This document shows positions 10,859 through 19,825 of a stretch of 64,000 nt of DNA, piece after piece; positions within the stretch are counted from its first letter, which is position 1, and each line of letters begins with the position of its first letter. The notes beneath the pieces were generated by a model. It was not told the DNA's origin, searched no databases, and saw only the letters and a list, made by a program, of their open reading frames with translations. Origin of the DNA: Cytophagaceae bacterium UBA7467 (lineage in GTDB: Bacteria; Bacteroidota; Bacteroidia; Cytophagales; Spirosomataceae); the NCBI GenBank assembly GCA_002479785.1, contig DLPD01000003.1, positions 5,919 through 69,918 on the forward strand. The letters run 5' to 3'. Made by a program: the position numbers and the translations under genes.

Positions 10859-11377
10859 ATGAAGAAAATACTTGCCATAATGCTATTCTCTGTGCTGCTT
10901 TACCAAGCAGGCGGTTTCGCATTGCAGTATTTATCAGAGGGCAACCCTGTTGCGATTGATCCAGAAACGGAAGAGACTGTAGTCGTTAAAATTCCGATCA
11001 ATTTGCCTTACCAAACGGATTGGGTATCTTCAGAAGAAGTAGAGGGTTCTGTTCGCCAAGGAGATGAATTCTACGAAATGAAGGAGCGCAAGGTAGAAAA
11101 TGATACCTTGGTGACGGTGATGGTGAAAGACCGCAATGCTCGTGAAAACTTCTTTGATTTAGCAGAGCAAGTAAATGAACATTTGAACGATGAACCGGGT
11201 TCTACACCTGCTAAAACAAAATTAATCAATACCCTGGTGAAAGAATATTGTGCACAGTCTGCTGGCTGGGTTCTCTATATAATGGAATGGCCTACTTCAA
11301 TCGAAGCTCCCGTTCATCCTATTTTATCTACTCAGGACATCTCGTCTGATTTTTTCTCGCCCCCACGGCAAGCTTAA
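10859..11377 (+). CDS. Exported protein of unknown function
   Basis: 172 aa with a hydrophobic N-terminus (MKKILAIMLFSVLLYQAGGF) that looks like a signal peptide or signal anchor. The rest is acidic and contains no motif I recognise. It starts 17 bases after dnaG, possibly from its own TATTTTTG element. A 73-base AT-rich gap follows before the beta-barrel gene. It could be periplasmic or anchored in the inner membrane. Confidence 0.75.
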   Translation: MKKILAIMLFSVLLYQAGGFALQYLSEGNPVAIDPETEETVVVKIPINLPYQTDWVSSEEVEGSVRQGDEFYEMKERKVENDTLVTVMVKDRNARENFFDLAEQVNEHLNDEPGSTPAKTKLINTLVKEYCAQSAGWVLYIMEWPTSIEAPVHPILSTQDISSDFFSPPRQA

Positions 11378-11450
11378 TTTTTCTTTAATTCTTTTTTTCC
11401 TTGGATAATTCTGTCCCAGGATATCATGTATTATTTAAAAATTAAGCAAA

Positions 11451-12335
11451 ATGAAAAAGTTATTTACCTTTTTATTTTGTTTGTTAGGTTTCGTTGAATT
11501 GAAGGCTCAAATGCCTCATGATGGAATCTATATGAACAAAAAATTAGCTTGTGGCGCCTTGATCTATGGCAACAGCTCTTGGACGAATTATTGGGAGAAT
11601 GGATTGAAACGAGATAACCCCAATATAGGTCGATTGACTACACAATCGGTAACTGCCATGATTGCGTATGGGATTAAGCGTGATTTGAACGTGATTGCGA
11701 TGATTCCCTATGTGAAGACTGATGCAAGTCAAGGCAATTTAATGAGCCAGCAAGGTTTGCAAGATGCTGCTGTGTTTATAAAGGCAAAATCAAAGACATA
11801 TGATGGTATCACGGCCCATGGTGTCGTGGGATTCAGTGTTCCAGTGACAAATTATGTACCAGATTTTATGCCTATGTCGATAGGATTAGGAGCTAAAACA
11901 CTCATAGTCCGCGGGATGCTATCTTATGCTTTGCCTAAAAATATTTATTTAAATTCATCTATCGCCTACCAAGTTAGAAGTCAGGTGAAAGCCGATCGAG
12001 ATGCCTATTTAGCGGGTTCAAAATTATATCAAACTGATATGGTAGCTGTTCCTGATGCCTTCGACGCTGCTCTTCGTTTGGGTTACTTAAAAAAAGATAA
12101 TCAGTTAGAGCTATTTGCGGAACATTTTTCTTGCATTAAAGGGGATGATATCCGTAGAAATGATATGCCGTTTTTGACCAATGATATGACGATGACAAGC
12201 GTGGGCATTTATGGCAAATTCCAGCCTAAATCAGTTGGTGTTAACGCGCGCCTAGCGTATGTGGTGGATGGTCAAAATGTAGGCCAAAGTACGACTGTTT
12301 CTATTGGTTTATTATACCTTTTTAAAGTAAAATAA
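11451..12335 (+). CDS. Outer-membrane beta-barrel, transporter-like
   Basis: 294 aa with a signal peptide cleaved near KAQ-MPHDG. The mature part shows alternating hydrophobic strands and ends in a hydrophobic strand (VSIGLLYLFKVK), as expected for an outer-membrane barrel. Words such as MIAYGIKRDLNVIAMIPYVK and GIGLK-type turns resemble the MetA-pathway phenol-degradation/transporter family (PF13557-like). It ends one base before the next start (TAAGATG), so it is probably co-expressed with the PAP2-fold lipoprotein. Confidence 0.7.
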   Translation: MKKLFTFLFCLLGFVELKAQMPHDGIYMNKKLACGALIYGNSSWTNYWENGLKRDNPNIGRLTTQSVTAMIAYGIKRDLNVIAMIPYVKTDASQGNLMSQQGLQDAAVFIKAKSKTYDGITAHGVVGFSVPVTNYVPDFMPMSIGLGAKTLIVRGMLSYALPKNIYLNSSIAYQVRSQVKADRDAYLAGSKLYQTDMVAVPDAFDAALRLGYLKKDNQLELFAEHFSCIKGDDIRRNDMPFLTNDMTMTSVGIYGKFQPKSVGVNARLAYVVDGQNVGQSTTVSIGLLYLFKVK

Positions 12336-12336
12336 G

Positions 12337-13845
12337 ATGAGATATATGTTATGTTTATGGATACTACTAGGTTTAGTATCCTGCGATAAATCGGTCTCTG
12401 AGACCGTTATTGAGCCTTATGCTCCAGCTAAAGTCGATGAAGCGGCCGGTAGCTGGAAAACGTTTATAGTAACTAATCCCACAGAAGTGGTAGTGCCGGC
12501 TTTAAATTCAGACGCTGCGTATAAGAAAGAAGTGGATTCATTGAAGGCCATCGAAATCACAGCATCTCAAAAAGCAGCGGTACTCTACTGGGGTGCAGGT
12601 TCGGTTTTACGTTGGAATGAAATTGCAAGGGAATTAGCCGCTAGGTATAATATTCCTCCAGCTGCGAATGCTGCGGGTATTTATCCGGTGCCTGATGCAT
12701 CGAATCCTTTGGCAGATCCAAAATTCCCTTTTGCAAATCCGCCTTATACAGCAAGGGCTTTAGCCTACCTAAGTGTGGCACAATACGATGCCTTAGTGAG
12801 TGCCTGGAAATACAAATACCAGTACAATCGTCCGGCACCATCTGTTTTGGATGCTTCCATTAAACCCTTGTTGCCAGTTTCTACCTTGCCAGCCTATCCT
12901 TCTGAAGATGCGGTGGTGGCACAAGCGAGTTATGTGATATTATTAGCGATGTTCCCTGGTGAGGGACCTTTCTTATCAGCTAAGTTAGCAGAAGCAAAAA
13001 GTGTACCTATTTGGGCTAAAACGAATGTGAATTCGGATGTCACGGCTGGAGCTAATTTAGGTGCCGCAGTGGCAGCAAAGGTAATAGCAAGAGCAAAAAC
13101 AGATGGAATGAGTGCGGCTAATAACCAAGCGATCGTTCCAGATTTGATTTTGCATGCAAAATCATTGGGATTTACAACTGTATGGGCGAGTCAAGAATTA
13201 CCTGCGCGACCACCTATGTTGCCTAATTATGGTGCCGTAAAAACATGGAATTTTGACCGAGCAACCTTAGAGTCCATCCGTCCAGCAATTCCTTATTTGC
13301 CAGGTTCTGAGGCTTTTAATAAAGATTTAGCCGAATTACAGACTATAAATAAAAGCCAAACACGTGAGCAAGCTGCTATTGCGAATTATTGGGCTGACGG
13401 ACCTGGTTCGTATACACCACCTGGACACTGGCATCGCTATGCTTGTGAGGCAGGAATAGATGCGAAATACTCCGAAGTTCGGATGGCGCGTATGTTAGCG
13501 TATGTAGGAACGGCTTTGATGGATGCTGGTGTTGCCTGTTGGGAAACGAAGTACTTTTATTATAGTCCCCGTCCGCAACAATTTGGACTAAAAACTTCAG
13601 TCGGGTTGCCTAATTTCCCTAGTTATACCTCTGGGCACTCGACTTTCTCCTTTGCTGCTGCGACTGTATTAGCGGCCTTATTTCCAGATAGAGCCAATAC
13701 ATTTATGGCGAATGCGCAACAGGCATCTGATTCTCGTGTTTATGGTTTAATTCACTTCCGGGTGGATTGTACGATGGGTGGAAAACATGGAAAGGCTATT
13801 GGGGCCTTTGCTGTTCAGAAAGCGAATGCGGATGGGGCCAATTAA
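12337..13845 (+). CDS. PAP2/vanadium-haloperoxidase-fold lipoprotein
   Basis: 502 aa lipoprotein (lipobox LVSC, Cys16). The C-terminal domain contains the full three-part acid phosphatase/vanadate-binding signature: K405-x6-RP, SGH (432-434) and SR466-467-x5-H473-x3-D477. Family members are type 2 phosphatidic acid phosphatases or vanadium-dependent haloperoxidases. The long N-terminal part resembles the bacterial haloperoxidase-like group. Phosphatase versus peroxidase activity cannot be decided from sequence alone. It is coupled to an outer-membrane barrel gene upstream and followed by a DoxX-like membrane protein. Confidence 0.85.
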   Translation: MRYMLCLWILLGLVSCDKSVSETVIEPYAPAKVDEAAGSWKTFIVTNPTEVVVPALNSDAAYKKEVDSLKAIEITASQKAAVLYWGAGSVLRWNEIARELAARYNIPPAANAAGIYPVPDASNPLADPKFPFANPPYTARALAYLSVAQYDALVSAWKYKYQYNRPAPSVLDASIKPLLPVSTLPAYPSEDAVVAQASYVILLAMFPGEGPFLSAKLAEAKSVPIWAKTNVNSDVTAGANLGAAVAAKVIARAKTDGMSAANNQAIVPDLILHAKSLGFTTVWASQELPARPPMLPNYGAVKTWNFDRATLESIRPAIPYLPGSEAFNKDLAELQTINKSQTREQAAIANYWADGPGSYTPPGHWHRYACEAGIDAKYSEVRMARMLAYVGTALMDAGVACWETKYFYYSPRPQQFGLKTSVGLPNFPSYTSGHSTFSFAAATVLAALFPDRANTFMANAQQASDSRVYGLIHFRVDCTMGGKHGKAIGAFAVQKANADGAN

Positions 13846-13893
13846 TTGATTTAGGTCATTTTTAGATTAATTCTCAATAAATACATTTACATT

Positions 13894-14325
13894 ATGGTTA
13901 CTATAAGTAAAACACGCCTGCAAGCCCTTGTGACAGCTGCTTGGTTAAATCGGGCGATGATCGCGGTGGTTTATATTTGGTTTGGATTCTTGAAAGTATT
14001 AGGAACTTCTCCGGCTGAAGGCTTAGTGACGAAGCTTTTTAATATTACCTTAGAGCCTTTCATGGGCATACAGACTTTTCTGTTGATTTTAGGAATAGGG
14101 GAGTGTGCGATTGGAATGTTATGGTTGTTCCCTCGTTTGACGAAAATGGCTTTCTGGGTGATGATTTTTCATCTTTTTACGACCTTTCTGCCGGTCTTGT
14201 TTCTGGTAGAGGATATTTGGCAATCCTTTTTTGCTTTGACATTGACTGGCCAATACATTATCAAAAATGTGGTGCTGCTTTCTGCGGCTTGGTTTATTTA
14301 TGTCTTTCACGAGGAAGCCTATTAA
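13894..14325 (+). CDS. DoxX-like/DUF417-type membrane protein
   Basis: 143 aa with four predicted membrane segments (about 20-38, 56-75, 82-105, 115-138). LNRAMIAVVYIWFGFLKV resembles the first helix of DoxX/YkgB-like proteins. Function is unknown; some relatives are linked to quinone or thiol redox chemistry. It lies 48 bases after the PAP2-fold gene and is followed immediately by a strong bidirectional terminator, so it closes this gene group. Confidence 0.7.
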   Translation: MVTISKTRLQALVTAAWLNRAMIAVVYIWFGFLKVLGTSPAEGLVTKLFNITLEPFMGIQTFLLILGIGECAIGMLWLFPRLTKMAFWVMIFHLFTTFLPVLFLVEDIWQSFFALTLTGQYIIKNVVLLSAAWFIYVFHEEAY

Positions 14326-14330
14326 AAGTT

Positions 14331-14360
14331 AAAAAGCCCCTGATGAGTCAGGGGCTTTTT
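14331..14360. terminator. Bidirectional intrinsic terminator
   Basis: AAAAAGCCCCTGA, loop TGAG, TCAGGGGCTTTTT: a perfect 13-bp stem with A and T runs on both sides. It lies between two convergent genes and can end transcription from both. Confidence 0.92.
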
Positions 14361-14362
14361 AC

Positions 14363-15415
14363 TTATAGACCTAAAATCTTTTTATTAAATTCTTCGTCTG
14401 CTCCACTTCCAGCGAAATCATCGAATACCTTTTCGGTTGCTTTGATGATGTGGCTCGCGATGAATGGCGCACCTTCAGTGGCTCCTTGAACGGGATCCTT
14501 GATGCAGCATTCCCATTCTAAAACAGCCCATCCATCGTATCCGTATTGGGTTAGTTTAGAGAAGATACTTTTGAAATCGACCTGTCCGTCACCTAATGAA
14601 CGGAAACGGCCTGCGCGGTTAATCCAGGATTGGTAGCCACCGTAAACTCCTTGTTTGCCTGTTGGGTTAAACTCGGCATCTTTTACGTGGAACATTTTGA
14701 TTCGTTCGTGGTAGAAGTCGATGTATTGTTTGTAGTCCAAAGCCTGTAACACAAAGTGCGATGGATCGTACAATAAGTTCGCACGCTTGTGGCCTTTCAC
14801 TTCGTCTAAGAACATTTCGAAGGTTACGCCATCGTGCAAATCTTCGCCTGGGTGAATCTCATAGCATAAATCCACGCCACACTCATCAAAAGTATTCAAG
14901 ATGGGTAACCAGCGGCGACCTAATTCTTTAAAACCTTGCTCCACTAAGCCAGCTGGGCGTTGAGGCCAAGGATATACCGTGTGCCACATCAAGGCCCCTG
15001 AGAAAGTCGCGTGCGCATTCAAACCTAGGTTTTGAGACGCTTTCGCGGCGTATTTCATTTGTTGAATCGCCCATTCGGTGCGTGCTTTCGGGTTTCCTTT
15101 CACAGAATCTGGAGCGAAGGCATCGAAACCAAGGTCATAGGCTGGGTTAACTGCCACTAATTGACCTTGAAGGTGGGTAGATAATTCGGTGATTTGTAAG
15201 CCTTTGGCAGCTAACATCCCTACGATTTCATCACAATAGGTCTTCGACTCTGCCGCTTTTTGCAAGTCAATGCAACGCGAATCCCAAGACGGGATTTGCA
15301 CCCCTTTGTAACCTAAAGAGGCTACCCAAGTCGTGATGCTGTCTAAAGAATTAAATGGGGCTTCGTCGCCCATAAATTGTGCCAAAAATATCGCTGGCCC
15401 TTTTATCGTATTCAT
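14363..15415 (-). CDS. Sugar phosphate isomerase/epimerase (TIM barrel)
   Basis: 350 aa, no signal peptide, cytoplasmic. It has the xylose-isomerase-like TIM-barrel features: ELSTHLQGQL early, NAHATFSG, CYEIHPGEDLHDG (metal-binding Glu and His), LLYDPSHFVLQ (Asp-His), MFHVKDAEF (His) and the final VLEWEC (Glu). It belongs to the same minus-strand operon as two Gfo/Idh/MocA oxidoreductases, a combination common in inositol or unusual-sugar catabolism. The substrate is unknown. Confidence 0.88.
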   Translation of the reverse strand: MNTIKGPAIFLAQFMGDEAPFNSLDSITTWVASLGYKGVQIPSWDSRCIDLQKAAESKTYCDEIVGMLAAKGLQITELSTHLQGQLVAVNPAYDLGFDAFAPDSVKGNPKARTEWAIQQMKYAAKASQNLGLNAHATFSGALMWHTVYPWPQRPAGLVEQGFKELGRRWLPILNTFDECGVDLCYEIHPGEDLHDGVTFEMFLDEVKGHKRANLLYDPSHFVLQALDYKQYIDFYHERIKMFHVKDAEFNPTGKQGVYGGYQSWINRAGRFRSLGDGQVDFKSIFSKLTQYGYDGWAVLEWECCIKDPVQGATEGAPFIASHIIKATEKVFDDFAGSGADEEFNKKILGL

Positions 15416-15427
15416 ATTTTCTAAGGT

Positions 15428-16573
15428 TTAGATTTTTACCCATTGTTGAGAACGCGTCGAATCTAAGATGCGCTCACAAATTAATAACTCGCGGTATCCG
15501 TCTGCAAAAGTGGGGTATTTCGGATTCTCCGGTTGTTTTCCAGCCTCTACAGCTGCATAGACTTCTTTGAATAATTGCTTCGACGTATCGGAGAAACCTT
15601 CGTTATGTCCTCCTGGGAAAGTCATTAAGGCTGTTGCTTCAGGGTAGGCCAAAGAAGGATCGCGCATCAATACTTGATTCGCTTGATCACGGTTACCAAT
15701 CCACATTTCGTTAGGGGACTCCGAGTTAAACGCGAAAGTCTTATTTGAACCTGAAATTTCTAATTTCAATTGGTTCTTGCGTCCCGCCGATACTTGAGAA
15801 ACCGTCACACAACCGCGGTTTCCATTGTCAAAACGTAATAAAACGTTCGCGTGGTCTTCCGTATTAATGTGTACATCTGCATAATCTTCTGGTTGCAACA
15901 TTTTGCCTGAATAGGTTTCCACAGGCTTCAAAGGCTTCTTGCGCACTTTATGAACCGTATTGAAATCAGCCATTACTTCGACTGTTTTCAATCCTGTGAT
16001 GTATTCGATGACGTCTAATAAGTGAGAACCAATATCGGCGATTGCGCGAGAATCACCTGATTTGTCGGGCTCTAAACGCCAGTTGTAGTCCGTATTGTAA
16101 AATAACCAATCTTGTAAATAGCTACCGATAATTGAATAGATTTCACCTAAATCACCTTTTTCACGCATCGTCTTCATTTGACGTACTAAAGGATAGTAGC
16201 GAAGGTTGAAGTGAACGGCATTTACTAAGCCCGTTTTAGCCGCTAATTCGACTAATTCCTCTGCCTCGTGTAGGTCTTTGGCCAAAGGCTTCTCGCAAAC
16301 CACGTGTTTTCCTGCTAATAAAGCCGCTTTCGATTGTGAATAGTGCAGGAAGTTAGGTGTGCAGATGTGTACACACTGAATATCCTCTTGCTTTAATAGC
16401 TCTTCAAACGTATACCAGCGGCCAATGCCTAATTGCTTTGCTTTTGCTTCTGCTAATTCGATGGTCACTTCGCAAAGCGCAGCGACATCAATGTTAGGTA
16501 AACGACGTAATGCCTCGATATGTGCGGGTCCGATAAAACCGGTTCCTACGATTCCAACTTTGATTTTAGTCAT
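15428..16573 (-). CDS. Gfo/Idh/MocA family oxidoreductase
   Basis: 381 aa from the ATG at 16573, chosen because MTKIKVGIVGTGFIGPAH gives a normal Rossmann start; an upstream in-frame ATG at 16591 would add six residues and overlap the previous gene. The NAD(P)-binding GTGFIG is followed by CEKPLA at about 90-95, the signature lysine of the family. The C-terminal alpha/beta domain follows. It sits 12 bases before the isomerase gene. It likely oxidises or reduces a sugar or inositol derivative. Confidence 0.9.
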   Translation of the reverse strand: MTKIKVGIVGTGFIGPAHIEALRRLPNIDVAALCEVTIELAEAKAKQLGIGRWYTFEELLKQEDIQCVHICTPNFLHYSQSKAALLAGKHVVCEKPLAKDLHEAEELVELAAKTGLVNAVHFNLRYYPLVRQMKTMREKGDLGEIYSIIGSYLQDWLFYNTDYNWRLEPDKSGDSRAIADIGSHLLDVIEYITGLKTVEVMADFNTVHKVRKKPLKPVETYSGKMLQPEDYADVHINTEDHANVLLRFDNGNRGCVTVSQVSAGRKNQLKLEISGSNKTFAFNSESPNEMWIGNRDQANQVLMRDPSLAYPEATALMTFPGGHNEGFSDTSKQLFKEVYAAVEAGKQPENPKYPTFADGYRELLICERILDSTRSQQWVKI

Positions 16574-16580
16574 GGTTATA

Positions 16581-17777
16581 TTATAGTTCAAATTTTGTCC
16601 ACTTGTTTGTATTGTCCTTTGCTGATCTCACCACATTCTCGATGAAGGCCATTCCCATAATTCCTTCGTCGATTCCTGGGAAATCATACATAGGATCTTG
16701 CGCTTTTCCTTCCCATCTAGCTCTTAAGGCAAAAGCAAAATTGCGGTAGATGTTTGCAAAAGTCTCCACATAACCTTCTGGGTGTCCCGCTGGCTGACGT
16801 GTATGTGCATTCGCAGCAGGAGATAGCTGGCCTACGGCCGTACGAATAATCCGCGCTCCTTCGTCGCGCGTCCTAAACACCATTGTATTCGGCTCCATTT
16901 GGTGCCAGGTAATGCCCGCCTTGCTTCCATAGATACGGAAGTTGAAGTCGTTCTCTTCACCGTTGCAGATTTGAGAGCAATGTAAAATACCTTTGGCCCC
17001 ATTATTATAATGGATCAAGATGTTGCCATCGTCATCTAGCATGCGGCCCTCCACGAAGATCGTAAGATCTGCGCAAAGTTCTTTAATATGTAATCCAGTG
17101 ATATATTCAATCAAATTCTCGCAATGCGTACCAATGTCACCGATGGCACCTGCGGCACCACATCGCGCTGGATCGGTTCTCCAAGCGGCTTGCTTTTGGC
17201 CAGTTGCCTCTACTAGGTCGATTAACCAGCCTTGTGGGTATTCTACGATGATTTTGCGAATTTCACCTAGCTGACCTGAGTCCACTAAATGTTTCGCTTC
17301 TTTGACCATCGGGTAGGCTGTGTAATTATGGGTCAACGCAAAAATCAAGCCTGATTTCTCGATGATTTTCTTCAGTTCTTTTGCTTCAGCGAGATTCAAC
17401 GTCGCTGGTTTATCGCAAACTACGTGGAATCCATTCTCTAGCGCCATTTTAGCCGCAGGAAAGTGTACGTGATTAGGCGTTACGATGGAAACAAAGTCCA
17501 TACGCTCTCCTTCGGGTAGTTCCTTTTCCTTTAAAATCATCTCCTCGTAAGAACCGTATACGCGGTTTTCTGGTAGATAAAGGGCTTCTCCGGTGGCTTT
17601 TGATTTTTCTGCGCTAGAGCTGAATGCGCCGCAAACTAATTCGATTTCTCCGTCTAATTGGGAACCGCGACGGTGAACCGCACCGATGAATGCCTCCTGA
17701 CTTCCACCGATCATTCCCATTCTGATTTTCCTACTTTGGCGTGATTTTGCCTGTGTAGCAGAACCTCCTTGAATCAT
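16581..17777 (-). CDS. Gfo/Idh/MocA family oxidoreductase
   Basis: 398 aa from the ATG at 17777; a longer in-frame start at 17816 exists, but the TATTTTTG promoter element at 17803-17810 falls inside that extension. The Rossmann fold begins at [21 protein letters not shown] and the family motif is CDKPATLN. This is a different subgroup from the neighbour (GxxGxQ-type start). It is first in the three-gene operon and divergent from the MFS transporter, which may import the substrate. Confidence 0.9.
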   Translation of the reverse strand: MIQGGSATQAKSRQSRKIRMGMIGGSQEAFIGAVHRRGSQLDGEIELVCGAFSSSAEKSKATGEALYLPENRVYGSYEEMILKEKELPEGERMDFVSIVTPNHVHFPAAKMALENGFHVVCDKPATLNLAEAKELKKIIEKSGLIFALTHNYTAYPMVKEAKHLVDSGQLGEIRKIIVEYPQGWLIDLVEATGQKQAAWRTDPARCGAAGAIGDIGTHCENLIEYITGLHIKELCADLTIFVEGRMLDDDGNILIHYNNGAKGILHCSQICNGEENDFNFRIYGSKAGITWHQMEPNTMVFRTRDEGARIIRTAVGQLSPAANAHTRQPAGHPEGYVETFANIYRNFAFALRARWEGKAQDPMYDFPGIDEGIMGMAFIENVVRSAKDNTNKWTKFEL

Positions 17778-17802
17778 AATTATTATAGATTTAGATATAT
17801 TA

Positions 17803-17810
17803 CAAAAATA
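17803..17810 (-). promoter_or_regulatory. -7 promoter element for the oxidoreductase operon
   Basis: On the minus strand TATTTTTG fits TAnnTTTG and lies 25 bases before the ATG at 17777. No clear -33 box. The rest of the 214-base divergent gap (17778-17991) shows T-rich tracts but no second good element for the transporter. Confidence 0.5.
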
Positions 17811-17991
17811 GAGCAAAATTTGGTTTTCTAGCCTCTAAATCGCTCTTTTTTTGGGATAATTGTAAAAATAATTGCCTTCAGATGCCATTATCCGAAAAAC
17901 TTTTTGTTTTTTTGTTACGATTTTTCCAATGAAGAATTTAATTTTTTAAAGATTAACCAATCTAAACTTATTAACTAAACCTCAAACAATT

Positions 17992-19200
17992 ATGAATCAA
18001 ACGGTTAATGCCAATCGATTATTTTTGGCGTCATGTTTTGCCCTCATTACCACTTCCATGGCCTTCGGGATTCGGGCAGGTGTTTTAACTCAATTAGGTG
18101 TTAGTTTCCAATTGGACAACGAGCAATTAGGTTACGTAAACCAAATGGCCTTCCTTGGTTTTCCTATCGCGATGATTATTGGAGGTCCATTGTATAATGT
18201 ATTGGGACCTAAAAAAATCATTTGGGTGGCATTCTTCACGCACGTGATTGGCCTTGTTATGACGATTTTCTCTGGTGGTTTTTGGACTTTATTATTATCT
18301 ACCTTCTTCGTAGGATTCGGTAATGGTACGGTGGAGGCAGCTTGTAACCCGATGATTTCGGATATGTTCGAAGGAAAAGACAAGACTAAAATGTTAAATC
18401 GCTTCCACATGTGGTTCCCAGGGGGTATCGTAATTGCTACCTTATTATCTCAATTTATGACAGATAATAACATGGGCTGGCAATTACAAATCGCTTCTAT
18501 CTTAGTTCCTGCGGTTATTTATGCGTATTTATTCTATGGTCAAGCATTCCCTGAAGCGAAAGTAGAAGGTGGTGCTTCGACAGGAGAAAACTTCAAAGCG
18601 ATGTTATCTCCTTTGTATTTGTTCATGTTAGCTTGTATGGCCTTGACTGCGATCTCAGAATTCGGTCCTGAGCAATGGATTGGACCTATCATGGGACAAG
18701 CTGGGGCTAGCCCAATGATAATTTTAGCGATCGTAACTGGTTTAATGGCGGTAGGTCGTTATTTCGCCGGTCCAATCGTTCACAAATTAGATGCAGGTGG
18801 CGTATTATTAGTTTCAGCGATTTTAACAGCTGTGGGTGTTTACTTGATGAGTGGTGCAACGGGTAGCATGGTATACGTTTCTGCAATCATTTTCGCCTTA
18901 GGCGTATGCTATTTCTGGCCAACGATGATCGGTTATGTAGCTGAAAATATTCCATTGACCGGTGCTTTTGGTCTTTCAATCATGGGTGGTATGGGCATGT
19001 TCTCTACCTCTATCTTCCAACCAATTATTGGTAAATGGTTAGATGCAAATACAGCTGAAGCGGCTAAAACTTTAACGGGAGATGCGGTGGCATTAGCTGC
19101 AGGTCAAGCAACAATGGCCCAAATGGTTTTATTCCCAGCGATTTTAATCGTGGCTTTTGCAGGTCTTTACTTCTTCGGAAAGAAAGCAAAGCATGCTTAG
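17992..19200 (+). CDS. MFS transporter, sugar-type
   Basis: 402 aa with twelve predicted membrane helices, an inner-membrane carrier of the major facilitator superfamily. The first half carries AFLGFPIAMIIGGPLYNVLGPKK, the loop 2-3 motif in relaxed form. It is divergent from the oxidoreductase/isomerase operon and the only gene on its transcript: a strong terminator follows 20 bases after the stop. The likely substrate is the sugar or polyol handled by that operon; this is inferred from position only. Confidence 0.88.
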   Translation: MNQTVNANRLFLASCFALITTSMAFGIRAGVLTQLGVSFQLDNEQLGYVNQMAFLGFPIAMIIGGPLYNVLGPKKIIWVAFFTHVIGLVMTIFSGGFWTLLLSTFFVGFGNGTVEAACNPMISDMFEGKDKTKMLNRFHMWFPGGIVIATLLSQFMTDNNMGWQLQIASILVPAVIYAYLFYGQAFPEAKVEGGASTGENFKAMLSPLYLFMLACMALTAISEFGPEQWIGPIMGQAGASPMIILAIVTGLMAVGRYFAGPIVHKLDAGGVLLVSAILTAVGVYLMSGATGSMVYVSAIIFALGVCYFWPTMIGYVAENIPLTGAFGLSIMGGMGMFSTSIFQPIIGKWLDANTAEAAKTLTGDAVALAAGQATMAQMVLFPAILIVAFAGLYFFGKKAKHA

Positions 19201-19220
19201 TCTAGAAATTTATTAATTTA

Positions 19221-19247
19221 GGGGGCTCGAAAGGCCCCCTTTTTTTA
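19221..19247 (+). terminator. Intrinsic terminator after the MFS gene
   Basis: GGGGGC, loop TCGAAAG, GCCCCC, then a run of T that ends at base 19246, directly against the ATG of the next gene (19247). Confidence 0.9.
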
Positions 19248-19825
19248 TGCGTTACCTGATCTTATTCACTTTCTTGATTTTTGCTTGCAAGCCTAAATGG
19301 CGGATTGATCCTGCCAAAGTGAAGGAAGAATTACAAGCTCAAGCAGCGCAGAACACAGAGCGTAAGATCAAGGTAGAAACGCGTTTGGGCGATTTTGAAC
19401 TTGAATTAGACAATCGTACACCTTTGCACTCCGTGAATTTTATTCGCCTAGTGAAGATGGGTTATTTTAAAGATCGCTATTTTTATCGAAATGTATACGA
19501 AATAGGTATTCAGGGAGGTGGCGAGTATTTTGATCGCTTGAATTACCTGGTTCCGGCAGAGTATTTAGACGAATTGCGTCCGGTACGTGGAACCATAGCT
19601 ATGGCGCGCTATGATGAGGGCAATCCCTTGCAATCCTCATCGCCCACTGAATTTTTTATTGTGACAGATACGGAACAGGCCAGTAGATTCTACCGCAAAT
19701 ACGTGGTTTTTGGTAAAGTATCCAAAGGGATGGCGGTAGTCGATTCCATCAAAAAGGAGCGGTCTTTTGATGAAAAACCTGTTATTCCGGTGAAGTTTTC
19801 GATGTCTGTTTTGGACTCGAAATAA
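19247..19825 (+). CDS. Cyclophilin-type peptidyl-prolyl isomerase, lipoprotein
   Basis: 192 aa with a lipobox (LIFAC, Cys14), so attached to the periplasmic or outer-membrane surface. The cyclophilin domain begins at IKVETRLGDFELELD and includes TPLHSVNFIRLVKMGYF, FYRNV, IQGG and a C-terminal FGKVSKGMAVVDSI. Some usual active-site words are altered (FHRVI becomes FYRNV). It catalyses proline cis-trans isomerisation during folding of exported proteins. Its start codon abuts the T-tract of the previous terminator, and its last 44 bases overlap the convergent symporter gene. Confidence 0.88.
   Translation: MRYLILFTFLIFACKPKWRIDPAKVKEELQAQAAQNTERKIKVETRLGDFELELDNRTPLHSVNFIRLVKMGYFKDRYFYRNVYEIGIQGGGEYFDRLNYLVPAEYLDELRPVRGTIAMARYDEGNPLQSSSPTEFFIVTDTEQASRFYRKYVVFGKVSKGMAVVDSIKKERSFDEKPVIPVKFSMSVLDSK

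Noticed and set aside
14103..14489. 128-codon ORF on the plus strand
   Set aside because: It is the same stretch as the DoxX-like gene in another frame and runs through the terminator; no start context and no coherent protein.
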